This document shows, piece by piece, positions 9,008-17,850 of a stretch of DNA of 64,000 nucleotides (positions are counted from its first letter, which is position 1; the number at the start of each line of letters is the position of its first letter). A program made the translations under genes and the position numbers. The DNA comes from Paenibacillus cellulositrophicus. Its GTDB lineage: Bacteria > Bacillota > Bacilli > Paenibacillales > Paenibacillaceae. The notes beneath the pieces are model-generated. The model was not told where the DNA came from. It was given only the letters and a program-made list of their open reading frames with translations, and made no database searches. Location of the stretch: assembly GCF_009363095.1 (NCBI RefSeq), contig NZ_CP045295.1, positions 1,364,001 through 1,428,000 of the forward strand, given 5' to 3'.

Positions 9008-10786
9008 TCAGGAAGCGTTGCTGTCCTTTTCGCCCCGAGGCTGATTCACGTTTTCGTTATTTGCGCAGGCAGGCTCAGCAAATTCGGTCAGCAGGCGTTC
9101 GATTTCGACGCTGCTCTTCAACTGGTAGCATGTCTGCGCCGTCCGCTTCGCATCGGAAGCCGTCGTGTTAAGTATCCGATGCTTCAGCTTCAGCAGGGAC
9201 TGGATCGACATGCTCAGATGGTCCACGCCCAGCTCCAGCCAGATCGGTACCGAGCGTTCATCGCCGGCCATCTCGCCGCACACGCTGACGGGAATGCCCG
9301 CCCGGTGCGCGGCTTCCACCGTCGTGCGCAGCATCCGCAGAATCGCCGGATGGAACGGATGATACATATGGGCGATCTGCTCGTTCATCCGGTCAACTGC
9401 CAATACGTACTGCACGAGATCGTTCGTGCCGATGCTGAAGAAGTCGCATTCTTCCGCGAGCAGATCGGCGATGATGACTGCGGCGGGAATCTCGATCATG
9501 ATGCCGACCGGGATGTCCTTGTCGTAAACGATGCCCCTTGCGTCAAGATCGGCCATGGCCCGATGCAGCACTTCATTGGCTTGTCTGATTTCGTCGACCG
9601 ATGAAATCATCGGGTACATAATTTTCACCCTGCCGAACGCGCTCGCCCGAAGAATGGCGGTCAGCTGCGTCTGAAAAAGCTCCTGGCGGTCAAGGCTGAT
9701 CCGGATCGCCCGGTAGCCTAGAACCGGGTTATCCTCATCCGGCAGCGCAAAATAATCCAGCTGCTTGTCGCCGCCGATGTCGAGCGTGCGGATCACCGCC
9801 CCAAGCTCACCCACTTGCTGGGCTACCTGGCGGTACACCTCAAACTGTTCCTCTTCGCTCGGAAACGTGCTGCGGTCCATGTACAAAAATTCCGTCCGGA
9901 ACAGCCCTACGCCATTGGCGCCGTATTTCAAGGCCGATTCCACTTCTTTGGCGGAGCTGATGTTCGCGGCAAGGTGAAGCTCGCAGCCGTCCTTCGTGAT
10001 CGCTTCGACGGCAGCCAGCAGCTCCAGCTGCTCCTTCTTCGCCAGCTGGCGCTCCCGGATCCGCACATATTCTTCCACGAGCGTATCGTCCGGATTGAGA
10101 TACAGCGCCCCGGTGTCCCCGTCTATGACCAGCAAATCCCCAGTCTGGATCGGATCCTTCAGCTTGTTCTCCAGCCCCGCAACGAGCGGGATACCGAGAG
10201 CCCGTGCCATAATGGCCGAATGGGACGTCTTCCCGCCGACCATCGTCACGATGCCGAGCACATGGGAAGGATTCAAATGCGCCAGCTGGGACGGGGACAG
10301 CTCCTTGGCCACGAGGATATACGGCTGGGTATCCGCAGGCAGCGTTATCTCCGGCGCGCCGAGCAGATGCTTGAGCAGGCGGTTGCCGACATCCTTGATA
10401 TCCATCGCCCGCTCCTTCATGTATTCGTCATCCAGCAGGTCGAACATCGTGACGAAATGATCGATCGCCTCTTTTACCGCGACCTCGGCCGCCTTATACT
10501 GGCGCTCAATGACGCCTTGAATTTCATTCATGAACACCGGATCATCCAGGATGGCCAAATGGGCGTCAAAAATGCTCGACTCCTCTTCCCCGACCATATC
10601 CCTGAACTCATTTTTAATAAACTCAATCTCATTTTTGGAGGTGCGTATCCCCTCATACAGCCGTTCAAATTCGTTGGCCAGATCTACTGCGTCGATCCCG
10701 GTCTCGGGCAGGTCCCATTCCCAGTTCGGCAGTACAAATGCTTTTCCAATCGCTACCCCGGCAGATGCACCGATGCCTTGTATCAT
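9008..10786 (-). CDS. ptsI: Phosphoenolpyruvate-protein phosphotransferase, PTS enzyme I
   Basis: Transfers phosphate from phosphoenolpyruvate to HPr, the first step of all PTS sugar uptake. The 592-residue protein has the phosphohistidine motif GGKTSHSAIMARA at about residue 185 and the C-terminal PEP-binding barrel with the active-site SVCGEMAGD at about residue 500. It is about 20 residues longer than usual because of a hydrophilic tail. The start at 10786 (MIQGIGASAG) follows GGAGG at 9-base spacing and overlaps the stop of the upstream EIICBA gene as ATGA, so translation is probably coupled. ptsH (HPr) is not adjacent, which is unusual for ptsI. Confidence 0.95.
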   Translation of the reverse strand: MIQGIGASAGVAIGKAFVLPNWEWDLPETGIDAVDLANEFERLYEGIRTSKNEIEFIKNEFRDMVGEEESSIFDAHLAILDDPVFMNEIQGVIERQYKAAEVAVKEAIDHFVTMFDLLDDEYMKERAMDIKDVGNRLLKHLLGAPEITLPADTQPYILVAKELSPSQLAHLNPSHVLGIVTMVGGKTSHSAIMARALGIPLVAGLENKLKDPIQTGDLLVIDGDTGALYLNPDDTLVEEYVRIRERQLAKKEQLELLAAVEAITKDGCELHLAANISSAKEVESALKYGANGVGLFRTEFLYMDRSTFPSEEEQFEVYRQVAQQVGELGAVIRTLDIGGDKQLDYFALPDEDNPVLGYRAIRISLDRQELFQTQLTAILRASAFGRVKIMYPMISSVDEIRQANEVLHRAMADLDARGIVYDKDIPVGIMIEIPAAVIIADLLAEECDFFSIGTNDLVQYVLAVDRMNEQIAHMYHPFHPAILRMLRTTVEAAHRAGIPVSVCGEMAGDERSVPIWLELGVDHLSMSIQSLLKLKHRILNTTASDAKRTAQTCYQLKSSVEIERLLTEFAEPACANNENVNQPRGEKDSNAS

Positions 10787-12669
10787 GATTCCAAACCTCC
10801 AACATTTCTGTCGTGTAATACTACGGACATAACCGACGTCTGCCCCTTCTTGACGGCTTTGAACGGAGCGAAGCTCCATGACTTAACGCGGTCCGGGTTG
10901 GTGATCACCATCGGCGTGGCAAGCGATGAAGCATGACTTCGGATATAGTTGATATCAAATTTAACCAGCAGCTGGCCGGGCTCCACCGCGTCCCCCTCCT
11001 GAACGACCGCGGTAAAATGCCCGCCCTTGAGCTGGGACGTATCGATGCCGATGTGAAGCAGCACCTCGAGCCCTTCCGGTGTCGAGATCCCGATGGCATG
11101 CATCGTCGGGTACAGGTGCATGATCGTCCCGTATACCGGAGACACAAGCTCCCCTTTCTCCGGCATGAACGCCACCCCGTCTCCCACCAGCTTCGCGGCG
11201 AAAATGTGATCGGGCACTTCTTCGATCGGGATCATTTTCCCTTGGACCGGCGCGCTGAACAGCACCTGCGGCAAATCCCGGTGCAGCAGCTTGTTTACTT
11301 CCTCGCGGATCAGCTCGGAATAGGTGCCGAATACGACCTGTACGTTGCCGCCGCCGAGCTTGATCAGCCCCGCGGAGCCGAGCAGCTTCAGCGCATTGCT
11401 GTCGATCATGCGGTCGTTCTTGACCGTCAGCCGCAGCCGGGTGATGCAGGATTCCACCTGGACGATGTTGTCCTTGCCCCCGAGCGCTTCCAGAATGAGC
11501 GGCGCCTGATAAGGGATGTTGCCTGCCCAATCCTCCAGCGTAGAGCCTTCCTCACGTCCGGGCGTCGGAATTTGAAACCTCCGAATGGCCCAGCGGAACA
11601 GAAAATAGTACACAAGGCCGTATCCGAGCCCGATCGGAATAAGCAGAAGCGCGTTATGCGACAGATGGAAGTTCAGCAGATAATCGATCGCCCCTGCGGA
11701 ATAGGAAAACCCGTGATGAATATCGAGCGCATACGTAATCCACATCGCGATCCCCGACAGGATCGAATGCAGGATGAACAAATAAGGCGCTGCGAACAAG
11801 AAGGCAAACTCGATCTGTTCGGACACCCCCGTCAAAAAGCAGACCAAGGCCGCCGTCAAAAACGTCTTCTTGACCTTCGGCTTCAGGTCTTCCCGCGCTT
11901 CCTGGATGATTGCCAAGGCGATGCCCGGCAGTGCGAACATCATAATAGGGAACAGTCCGGCCATGAATGTGCCGGCGGTCGGATCCCCCGCAAAATAACG
12001 CGGCAAATCCCCCTGCACGATGCTGCCCGAAGGGGTTTTGTAGGTTCCCAGCTGGAACCAGAAAACATTGTTGAGCAGATGATGAAGGCCGAACGCCGTC
12101 AGGATCCGGTACAAAATGCCGTATAAAAACAGACCGAATCCGCCCATATGCGCCATGAGCATGGTCAGCTCGTTCAGCGCCTTCTGCAGCAGCGGAGCGA
12201 TGAAGACCATCACCCACGAAAACAGGGCGGAGAACAGCCCCATAAACAAAAGCACGAAGCGCGAGCCGCCAAAAAACTGGACAATCTCAGGCAGCTTGAT
12301 ATGTTTATACCGGTTATAGGCAGAGCCGGCGATCATGCCGAAAATGATGCCGATCAGCGTGGAAGGCTGAATGCCACCATTACCCAGATGCCTCGTAATT
12401 TGATCATAAATAAACATCCCGGCAAGAGCCCCAAGGCCAGCCGGTCCCGCCTGGTTCGCCAGTCCCCAGGCCACTCCTACCGCAAACAGATATGGGAGGA
12501 AATAAAAAATACCCTGTCCTGCCCAAGTGCACACCTCTGCGACGCCCGGCAGCCCCCAGGCTGCCCATGGCAGACTGCCGACACACAGCAGTATGGCGGC
12601 CGACGGCAGAACCATCGTAGGCAGCATCACTGCTCTGCCGAGCTGCTGCAGCGATCCAAGCCAGTTCAA
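10783..12669 (-). CDS. PTS glucose/N-acetylglucosamine-type transporter EIICBA
   Basis: A membrane permease that takes up and phosphorylates a hexose. The 628-residue protein is ordered EIIC (about 1-370, eight or more hydrophobic segments), EIIB (about 385-465, phospho-cysteine in ESCITRLRL) and EIIA (about 490-628, phospho-histidine in LLHIGIDT). The EIIC start NWLGSLQQLGRAVMLP and the AGAIDYLL stretch resemble NagE, so N-acetylglucosamine is a good guess, glucose the alternative. The usual GITEPIEF transport motif reads GVSEQIEF here. The TTG at 12669 is preferred: AGGAG lies about 10 bases upstream and the protein then begins like NagE. ptsI follows with a 4-base overlap. Confidence 0.9.
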   Translation of the reverse strand: MNWLGSLQQLGRAVMLPTMVLPSAAILLCVGSLPWAAWGLPGVAEVCTWAGQGIFYFLPYLFAVGVAWGLANQAGPAGLGALAGMFIYDQITRHLGNGGIQPSTLIGIIFGMIAGSAYNRYKHIKLPEIVQFFGGSRFVLLFMGLFSALFSWVMVFIAPLLQKALNELTMLMAHMGGFGLFLYGILYRILTAFGLHHLLNNVFWFQLGTYKTPSGSIVQGDLPRYFAGDPTAGTFMAGLFPIMMFALPGIALAIIQEAREDLKPKVKKTFLTAALVCFLTGVSEQIEFAFLFAAPYLFILHSILSGIAMWITYALDIHHGFSYSAGAIDYLLNFHLSHNALLLIPIGLGYGLVYYFLFRWAIRRFQIPTPGREEGSTLEDWAGNIPYQAPLILEALGGKDNIVQVESCITRLRLTVKNDRMIDSNALKLLGSAGLIKLGGGNVQVVFGTYSELIREEVNKLLHRDLPQVLFSAPVQGKMIPIEEVPDHIFAAKLVGDGVAFMPEKGELVSPVYGTIMHLYPTMHAIGISTPEGLEVLLHIGIDTSQLKGGHFTAVVQEGDAVEPGQLLVKFDINYIRSHASSLATPMVITNPDRVKSWSFAPFKAVKKGQTSVMSVVLHDRNVGGLES

Positions 12670-12707
12670 GACATGCACTCTCCTCTCAACACACACACAT
12701 ATTTAAA

Positions 12708-12736
12708 ATGGTACGCGTTGTTCAACTTTTTGTCAA
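12708..12736 (-). promoter_or_regulatory. Probable sigma-A promoter of the EIICBA-ptsI operon
   Basis: Minus strand: TTGACA (12736-12731), 17-base spacer, TACCAT (12713-12708). It lies about 40 bases before the start codon. Confidence 0.6.
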
Positions 12737-12740
12737 AAAG

Positions 12741-12774
12741 AAAAAAGGACCTGCAGATTGCTCTGCACGGCCCT
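12741..12774 (-). terminator. Terminator after the CoA-binding protein gene
   Basis: On the minus strand AGGGCCGTGCAG pairs (one G-U and one bulge) with CTGCAGGTCCT, followed by TTTTTT. It lies 28 bases past the stop at 12802. Confidence 0.75.
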
Positions 12775-12801
12775 GTCTTGCCTCGTATTCAGGCGAAGGT
12801 A

Positions 12802-13245
12802 TTATCCGTTCTTTTGACCTGGACGGTTCGGCCTGGTTACGGAGTCCTCCACCTTGATGCAGCGGTCCATAATGACCCGCATGCCGTTCTCTTCGCCGAT
12901 GCTGGCGGCTTCATCGTTGACAACGCCGAGCTGCAGCCACAGTACCCGTGCGCCGATGTCGGCAGCCTCCCTCGCCACGTCCGCGCAGTATTCGCTGCGC
13001 CGGAACACATCGACAATATCGACGGGTTCGGGAATGTCTTTCAGCGAGGCGTAGACCGTTTCGCCAAGGATGGTTCCCTGAACGGTCGGGTTCACGGGAA
13101 TGATCCGGTAGCCGCGCTGCTGCATCGCTTCCGCAATCATGTAAGAAGTGCGGTCCGGCTTGTCGGACAGGCCGACGACCGCAATGTTGCCGGCCTGCTC
13201 CAGAATTTCCTTGATTTCTTCCCGGGTCGGATTTTCAAATGACAT
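12802..13245 (-). CDS. CoA-binding domain protein (YccU-like)
   Basis: A 147-residue single-domain protein with a Rossmann-type CoA-binding fold: the glycine-containing loop NIAVVGLSDKPDRTSY at residues 20-35, then IIPVNPT and VDIVDVFRR. Members are cytoplasmic and bind CoA, but their cellular role is not established. Length is typical. It is monocistronic, with a terminator on its downstream side and aroA upstream in the same direction (67 bases). Confidence 0.88.
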   Translation of the reverse strand: MSFENPTREEIKEILEQAGNIAVVGLSDKPDRTSYMIAEAMQQRGYRIIPVNPTVQGTILGETVYASLKDIPEPVDIVDVFRRSEYCADVAREAADIGARVLWLQLGVVNDEAASIGEENGMRVIMDRCIKVEDSVTRPNRPGQKNG

Positions 13246-13312
13246 CGTTCATCCCGCCTTTGCTCTATTTTCTTCAAGAATCGGATTTACCTGTACTTAT
13301 ATAACTTATGAT

Positions 13313-14605
13313 TTACTTTACCCATTCCACCTGGGCGCCAAGCGCCTTCATATGGTCGAAGAACTGCGGGTACGATTTGGCGACGTGGTGCGCGTCCTTG
13401 ATCCGCAACGGCTGCTTGGAGCGCAGGCCGACGATGGTCAGCGCCATGATGACCCGGTGGTCGTAATGGGCGTTGATCTCGACGCCCCCCTCGACCCCTT
13501 CCGGCCGCCCGTGGACGATGATCTCCGCCTGGCGCTCCTCCACGTTGGCCCCGGCTTTGCGCAGCTCGGCCAGGTAATCGGTGATGCGGTCGCATTCCTT
13601 GTAGCGCAAATTTTCCACATTATAGAAGCGGGAGGTTCCTTCCGCAAACACGGCGGCCGCCACCATGGCCAGCACGGCATCCGTGGCCGCGTCCCCGTCA
13701 AACTCGACGGCTTTAAGCTTCCCGTTGCCGCGGACATGGACTTCGTCGTTCTCATGCGTCAGGGGAGTCTGCATCATCTGAAGCACGTCGACAACCGCGC
13801 GCTCTCCCTGCTTGCTCTGCACCGGCAGACGCTTGATCAGCACGTCCGATTCCGTGACCGCCGCCGCGGCCAGCACCGCAGCCGATCCTGGATAGTCGCC
13901 CTGCACAGTATAGGTTTTCGCTTGATAGGACTGGTTGCCGGGAACGCGGAAATGCGTGTAATCGTCGCTGGCATAAATGACGATCCCTGCCTGCTCCAGC
14001 ACTTCCAGCGTCTGACCGATGACGACTTTCGATTTCAGGTCGCCCGTCACCTCAATCTCGCTGTCCTCCGCCAGCAGGGGCGTCAGGAACAGCAGAGAGC
14101 TCAAGTACTGCGAGCTTACTTCGCCCGATACCGTAATTCGGCCGCCTTTCACCTGCCCGCCGCGAATCGTGATCGGCAGGCGTCCGTTGTTATGCTCCAC
14201 CTGCACGCCGATTTGCTCAAGCGCGGTTATCAGGTCGTCGTGCGGGCGCTTGCCCAGCGAGTCCGGATACGTATTGACGAACGTCACCTCCGGGCAGAGG
14301 GCGGCGGTCCCCATCAGGAAGCGCAGCACCGCGCCGGCGTTGCCGACGTTCAGCTCCTTGACGTCACGCGGATGCCTGCCGAAGCCGGTAATGACGGCCT
14401 TCTCGTCGTCTTCGACGAGCGTGGCGCCGAGGTCCTGGATACAGCGGCGCATTGCGTCGCTGTCCTCGCTGTGAGCCGGGAAGTATACCGTGCTTGTCCC
14501 TTCGGCCAGCGCCGCCACCAGCAGGTAGCGGGTCGTATAGTTTTTGGATGAGAGAGCTCCGATTTCCCCGCTCAGCCGGGGAGTCGGATGTACGATCATG
14601 TCCAT
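13313..14605 (-). CDS. aroA: 3-phosphoshikimate 1-carboxyvinyltransferase (EPSP synthase), divergent form
   Basis: Makes EPSP from shikimate-3-phosphate and phosphoenolpyruvate in the chorismate pathway. The 430-residue protein has the two-domain EPSPS repeat pattern, VSSQYLSSLL near residue 165, YKECDRI near 335 and YDHRVIMA near 383. It departs from standard EPSPS at the substrate sites: the usual DKSxSHR reads SKNYTTR (Lys21 and Arg26 kept, the Ser replaced by Asn22), and the PEP loop GNAGTxxRP reads GNAGAVLRF (Thr replaced by Ala92, Pro by Phe96). The start at 14605 (MDMIVHPTP) follows AAAGGAG at 7-base spacing. Another shikimate gene, aroK, lies 0.6 kb away. A non-EPSPS activity cannot be excluded. 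Confidence 0.85.
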   Translation of the reverse strand: MDMIVHPTPRLSGEIGALSSKNYTTRYLLVAALAEGTSTVYFPAHSEDSDAMRRCIQDLGATLVEDDEKAVITGFGRHPRDVKELNVGNAGAVLRFLMGTAALCPEVTFVNTYPDSLGKRPHDDLITALEQIGVQVEHNNGRLPITIRGGQVKGGRITVSGEVSSQYLSSLLFLTPLLAEDSEIEVTGDLKSKVVIGQTLEVLEQAGIVIYASDDYTHFRVPGNQSYQAKTYTVQGDYPGSAAVLAAAAVTESDVLIKRLPVQSKQGERAVVDVLQMMQTPLTHENDEVHVRGNGKLKAVEFDGDAATDAVLAMVAAAVFAEGTSRFYNVENLRYKECDRITDYLAELRKAGANVEERQAEIIVHGRPEGVEGGVEINAHYDHRVIMALTIVGLRSKQPLRIKDAHHVAKSYPQFFDHMKALGAQVEWVK

Positions 14606-14661
14606 GTGTAATCTCCTTTGCACTAGTCGGTAGTATAGCTCTTCCCGCGGGTCTGTCCGGA

Positions 14662-14691
14662 TTGACAGCCGATTTACTGCTTGGTTATCAT
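14662..14691 (+). promoter_or_regulatory. Probable sigma-A promoter of the rhodanese gene
   Basis: TTGACA (14662-14667), 18-base spacer, TATCAT (14686-14691), 44 bases before the start codon. Confidence 0.6.
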
Positions 14692-14734
14692 AGGTGATGA
14701 ACAGTATGATTACAGTCGAAAAGAGGTTTTAACA

Positions 14735-15040
14735 TTGTCAATGTTTCGTGAAATAGAGCCTTCTGAGGTGAGACGCCGCCTGCTTGCCGGCGAGTCCCTG
14801 CAGATGATCGACGTCCGTGAGGACGATGAAGTGGCCCAGGGCATGATCAGCGGCGCCAAGCATATCCCGCTGGGTGAAATCCCCGCCCGTCTGGACGAAA
14901 TCCCGAGAGACGGCGAAGTCATTATGATCTGCCGCAGCGGCGGCCGCAGCATGCGCGCCTGCCAGTACCTGTCGCAGCACGGCATCGACTGCGTCAACAT
15001 GGTCGGCGGCATGCTTCAATGGAACGAGGAAGAAGAATAA
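14735..15040 (+). CDS. Single-domain rhodanese (sulfurtransferase)
   Basis: A 101-residue single rhodanese domain. It has the early VRE element (IDVREDDEV), the HIPLGEIP loop and the catalytic cysteine in MICRSGGRS followed by the GGMLQW end motif. The family moves sulfane sulfur to acceptors such as thiols; the partner here is unknown. The TTG at 14735 has GAGG eight bases upstream and is preferred over the ATG two codons later (14741). It is divergent from aroA and ends in a strong terminator after a repeat-rich stretch. Confidence 0.88.
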   Translation: MSMFREIEPSEVRRRLLAGESLQMIDVREDDEVAQGMISGAKHIPLGEIPARLDEIPRDGEVIMICRSGGRSMRACQYLSQHGIDCVNMVGGMLQWNEEEE

Positions 15041-15046
15041 TCATCT

Positions 15047-15097
15047 CCCCACAAAGTGAAGTCGTTGCTTCGATGCCTATTCAGGTACTTTGCGGGG
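15047..15097. repeat. Dispersed hairpin repeat, copy 1 (with partial copy at 15115-15129)
   Basis: CCCCACAAAGT (15047-15057) pairs with ACTTTGCGGGG (15087-15097). The same sequence block, including the internal TGCTTCGATGCCTATT part in altered form, recurs at 43229-43278. The first 15 bases (CCCCACAAAGTGAAG) are repeated at 15115-15129 and, with one change, at 53785-53799. Confidence 0.7.
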
Positions 15098-15182
15098 GGC
15101 CCCGAAAACATCATCCCCACAAAGTGAAGTTATGGCTTCGGCGCCCTTCCGGTTGCTTAACCGGGCCGCAACCTAAGCTACT

Positions 15183-15223
15183 GAAGCAGCAGCTTGACCC
15201 CGGTCAGGCTGCTGCTTCTTTTT
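15183..15223 (+). terminator. Terminator after the rhodanese gene
   Basis: GAAGCAGCAGC paired with GCTGCTGCTTC, followed by a T-run; oriented for the plus strand. Confidence 0.85.
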
Positions 15224-15236
15224 CATAGAGATAAGC

Positions 15237-15752
15237 TTAGACGCGGTAATGCGCTAAAATTGCACGCATGACTTCTTCCGCCGCAAGGCCCGATGTGTCC
15301 ACCGTGCAGTGGGCAAAGCGATATGCGTCTCTCCGCTCCTCAAGCAGCGCTCTCACCCGCTCCTCCGCATTGCCCGCAAGCAGCGGCCGGTTCCGGTCCC
15401 CCTGGACCCTGGCAATAATATGCTCCGCATCTGCGGTGAGCGCCACGACGAGACCGCCCTGCAGCATCAGCTCGCAGTTGTCCGGGCGCAGCACCACGCC
15501 GCCTCCCGTGGCGACGATCACTCCTTCTCCGGAGGCGAGCACCTGCCGCAGCGTCTCGTTCTCGAGCTCGCGGAAATGCGGCTCGCCATGCCGCTCGAAG
15601 ATCTCCGGGATCGTCATGCCGGCCTTTTCCACGACGGCGGCATCCAGATCGATCAGCCGGTATCCGAGCTCCATAGCCAGCAGGTCGCCGACGGTTGACT
15701 TGCCCGTGCCCATCATACCGATCAAGATAATATTTTGTGTAGTCCGGTTCAA
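15237..15752 (-). CDS. aroK: Shikimate kinase
   Basis: Phosphorylates shikimate at O3, the step before EPSP synthase. The 171-residue protein has the Walker A loop GMMGTGKST at residues 12-20, the shikimate-binding Asp in LIDLDA and Arg in HFRELE, the ATGGGVVL loop near residue 80 and a lid with RNRPLL. Length is standard. The first codon is TTG (15752) with GGGGTG just upstream; no ATG is available nearby. It is on the opposite strand to the rhodanese gene and not in an operon with aroA. Confidence 0.95.
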   Translation of the reverse strand: MNRTTQNIILIGMMGTGKSTVGDLLAMELGYRLIDLDAAVVEKAGMTIPEIFERHGEPHFRELENETLRQVLASGEGVIVATGGGVVLRPDNCELMLQGGLVVALTADAEHIIARVQGDRNRPLLAGNAEERVRALLEERRDAYRFAHCTVDTSGLAAEEVMRAILAHYRV

Positions 15753-15930
15753 TAGAACACCCCTTTTTGCACTTGCTGCTGCCCATGCCGTTACTTGCTA
15801 CATATCATAACACAGGCCAAAAACTTTCGACAATGCCGTCCTTCGCCTGCAAGTCTATTTGCAGGAACTCTATCATATACATACATCAACTTGATAACCA
15901 GTAGAATATGAGGAGTGGTCGATAGGAGCC

Positions 15931-16266
15931 ATGCATGATTCCCATAGCCCTTTACTAGGAGGCCCCAAACGGATAGAGCAAATCTTCGATCCCCAGCACA
16001 TTTTGTGCCGGGACGATCTGCTCTGGGTGCTTCATTACGTCCAAAAAAAAGTGGCCCAGAAAGATCCAGCCCTGCTGGAGCTTCCCAAGCCACGTCTAAT
16101 GCGAAATTTTCAATATTTCGGCGAGGCCGCCGTCCTCCTGCTCAGCCGGTCATCTGCCCAGGGGCTCGACAACGAAAGGATCCGCGTCTGCCTGCTGGAG
16201 GCGATGCACGGTCTTTTCCAGAGCGGAGAAAACGAAGCGGCTCCCCCAAGTAACGATTACTCCTGA
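15931..16266 (+). CDS. Hypothetical protein
   Basis: A 111-residue protein with no recognised domain: Pro/Gly-rich start, then a mixed helical region with a Leu-rich stretch (AAVLLLSR). The ATG at 15931 has AGGAG only two bases away and GAGGAG 15 bases away, so the start signal is imperfect. It runs convergently into gnd and overlaps its 3' end by 10 bases. I do not recognise the family; coding is supported by an uninterrupted frame in a gap that would otherwise be empty. Confidence 0.55.
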   Translation: MHDSHSPLLGGPKRIEQIFDPQHILCRDDLLWVLHYVQKKVAQKDPALLELPKPRLMRNFQYFGEAAVLLLSRSSAQGLDNERIRVCLLEAMHGLFQSGENEAAPPSNDYS

Positions 16267-17669
16267 ATCCAGTTGTGATGGAAGACGCCTTCCTTGTCCA
16301 CGCGTTTGAACGTGTGGGCTCCGAAGTAATCGCGCTGCGCCTGAAGCAGGTTCGCCGGCAGTCGCTCCGTGCGGTAGCTGTCGAAATATGCCAGGGCGCT
16401 GGCAAAGCCGGGAACCGGAACGCCTTGAGCCACGGCCGTCGCTACCGTCGTACGCCATGCTTCCTGGTAGTTTTCGATGATGTCCTTGAAGAACGGATCC
16501 AGAAGCAGGTTTTTCAGGCCCGGATCTTTCTCGTAGGCGTCGGTGATGTTCTGCAGGAAGCGGGAGCGGATGATGCAGCCGCCGCGCCAGATTTTCGCCA
16601 GGTTGCCGTACTGCAGATCCCAGCCGTACTCGTCGGAAGCGACGCGCAGCTGCGCGAAGCCTTGGGCGTAGGATACGATTTTACTTGCAAACAGCGCTTT
16701 GCGGACGTTCTCGATAAACTCGGCTTTGTCCCCTTGGAACGGGGCTTTTTTCGGGCCGTTCAAAATTTTGCTCGCTTCTACGCGTTCTTCCTTCATCGCC
16801 GACAGGAAGCGGGAGAATACGGATTCCGTAATCATGGACAGCGGCACGCCCAAATCCAGGGAGCTTTGGCTTGTCCACTTGCCCGTGCCTTTTTGGCCGG
16901 CTGCGTCCAAAATAACGTCCACCATCGGTTTGCCCGTCTCCGGATCCTTTTGCGCGAAAATATCGGCCGTAATTTCGATCAGGTAGCTGTCGAGCTCGCC
17001 CTTGTTCCAGTCGGAGAAAATTTCATGCAGTTCTTCGGCGCTCAAATCCAGCGTGTCCCTCAGAAGCTGGTAAGCTTCGCAGATCAGCTGCATGTCGCCG
17101 TATTCGATGCCGTTATGCACCATTTTTACGTAATGTCCGGCACCATCCGGTCCGATATATGTACAGCAAGGCTCCCCGTTCACTTTGGCAGAAATCGCCG
17201 TCAGAATCGGTTCCACCAGTTCGTAGGCGCTTCTTTGTCCCCCAGGCATAATGGAAGGTCCCTTCAGAGCTCCCTCTTCCCCGCCGGATACGCCTGTCCC
17301 GATAAAGCGCAGTCCTTTTGCTTCCAGCTCCGCGCTGCGGCGCTGTGTATCCGGGAAGTACGCGTTGCCTCCGTCGATGATGATGTCCCCTTCGTCCAAG
17401 TGAGGCACCAGCTGCTCGATCGTGGCGTCGGTCGCCTTGCCGGCTTGTACCATAATTAAAATTTTTCGCGGTGTTTCCAGCGAATTCACAAATTCCTCAA
17501 TCGAGAAAGTCCCCGTCAGATTTTTTCCTTCGGCTTCCTTCAAAAGATCATGCGTTTTTTCTGGAGAGCGGTTAAACACGGAAACGGTGAAGCCTCTGCT
17601 CTCAATGTTGAGTGCCAGATTTTTGCCCATGACAGCAAGGCCGATGACACCAATTTGTTGTTTCGACAT
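16257..17669 (-). CDS. gnd: 6-phosphogluconate dehydrogenase (decarboxylating)
   Basis: Converts 6-phosphogluconate to ribulose 5-phosphate with NADP reduction in the oxidative pentose phosphate pathway. The 470-residue protein has the dinucleotide loop [14 protein letters not shown] at residues 9-22, the substrate motif [20 protein letters not shown] near 125-144, and the catalytic Lys/His in [17 protein letters not shown] near 180-196. Length fits the 468-470 residue family. The start at 17669 (MSKQQIGV) has GGAG nine bases upstream, better than the ATG five codons earlier. Confidence 0.97.
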   Translation of the reverse strand: MSKQQIGVIGLAVMGKNLALNIESRGFTVSVFNRSPEKTHDLLKEAEGKNLTGTFSIEEFVNSLETPRKILIMVQAGKATDATIEQLVPHLDEGDIIIDGGNAYFPDTQRRSAELEAKGLRFIGTGVSGGEEGALKGPSIMPGGQRSAYELVEPILTAISAKVNGEPCCTYIGPDGAGHYVKMVHNGIEYGDMQLICEAYQLLRDTLDLSAEELHEIFSDWNKGELDSYLIEITADIFAQKDPETGKPMVDVILDAAGQKGTGKWTSQSSLDLGVPLSMITESVFSRFLSAMKEERVEASKILNGPKKAPFQGDKAEFIENVRKALFASKIVSYAQGFAQLRVASDEYGWDLQYGNLAKIWRGGCIIRSRFLQNITDAYEKDPGLKNLLLDPFFKDIIENYQEAWRTTVATAVAQGVPVPGFASALAYFDSYRTERLPANLLQAQRDYFGAHTFKRVDKEGVFHHNWIQE

Positions 17670-17782
17670 ATGTTTTTTCTCCATTCTTTGCGATTTTTTG
17701 ATGAAAATTTTAGAACAAGCCTATTTTAACGTGTTTACGCGTGAAAGTGAAGTCCGGGTTCGGCAGTCAGCTGCCCGTGATA

Positions 17783-17811
17783 AAACACCTCGCAGCGCAT
17801 CCGAGGTGTTT
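17783..17811 (-). terminator. Weak terminator downstream of the 198-residue hypothetical gene
   Basis: A 10-bp perfect stem AAACACCTCG/CGAGGTGTTT with only a short T-tract on the minus strand. Confidence 0.55.
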
Positions 17812-17850
17812 ATGAACGATCTTCCATTCTATTGTCGTACAAAAGGTAAT

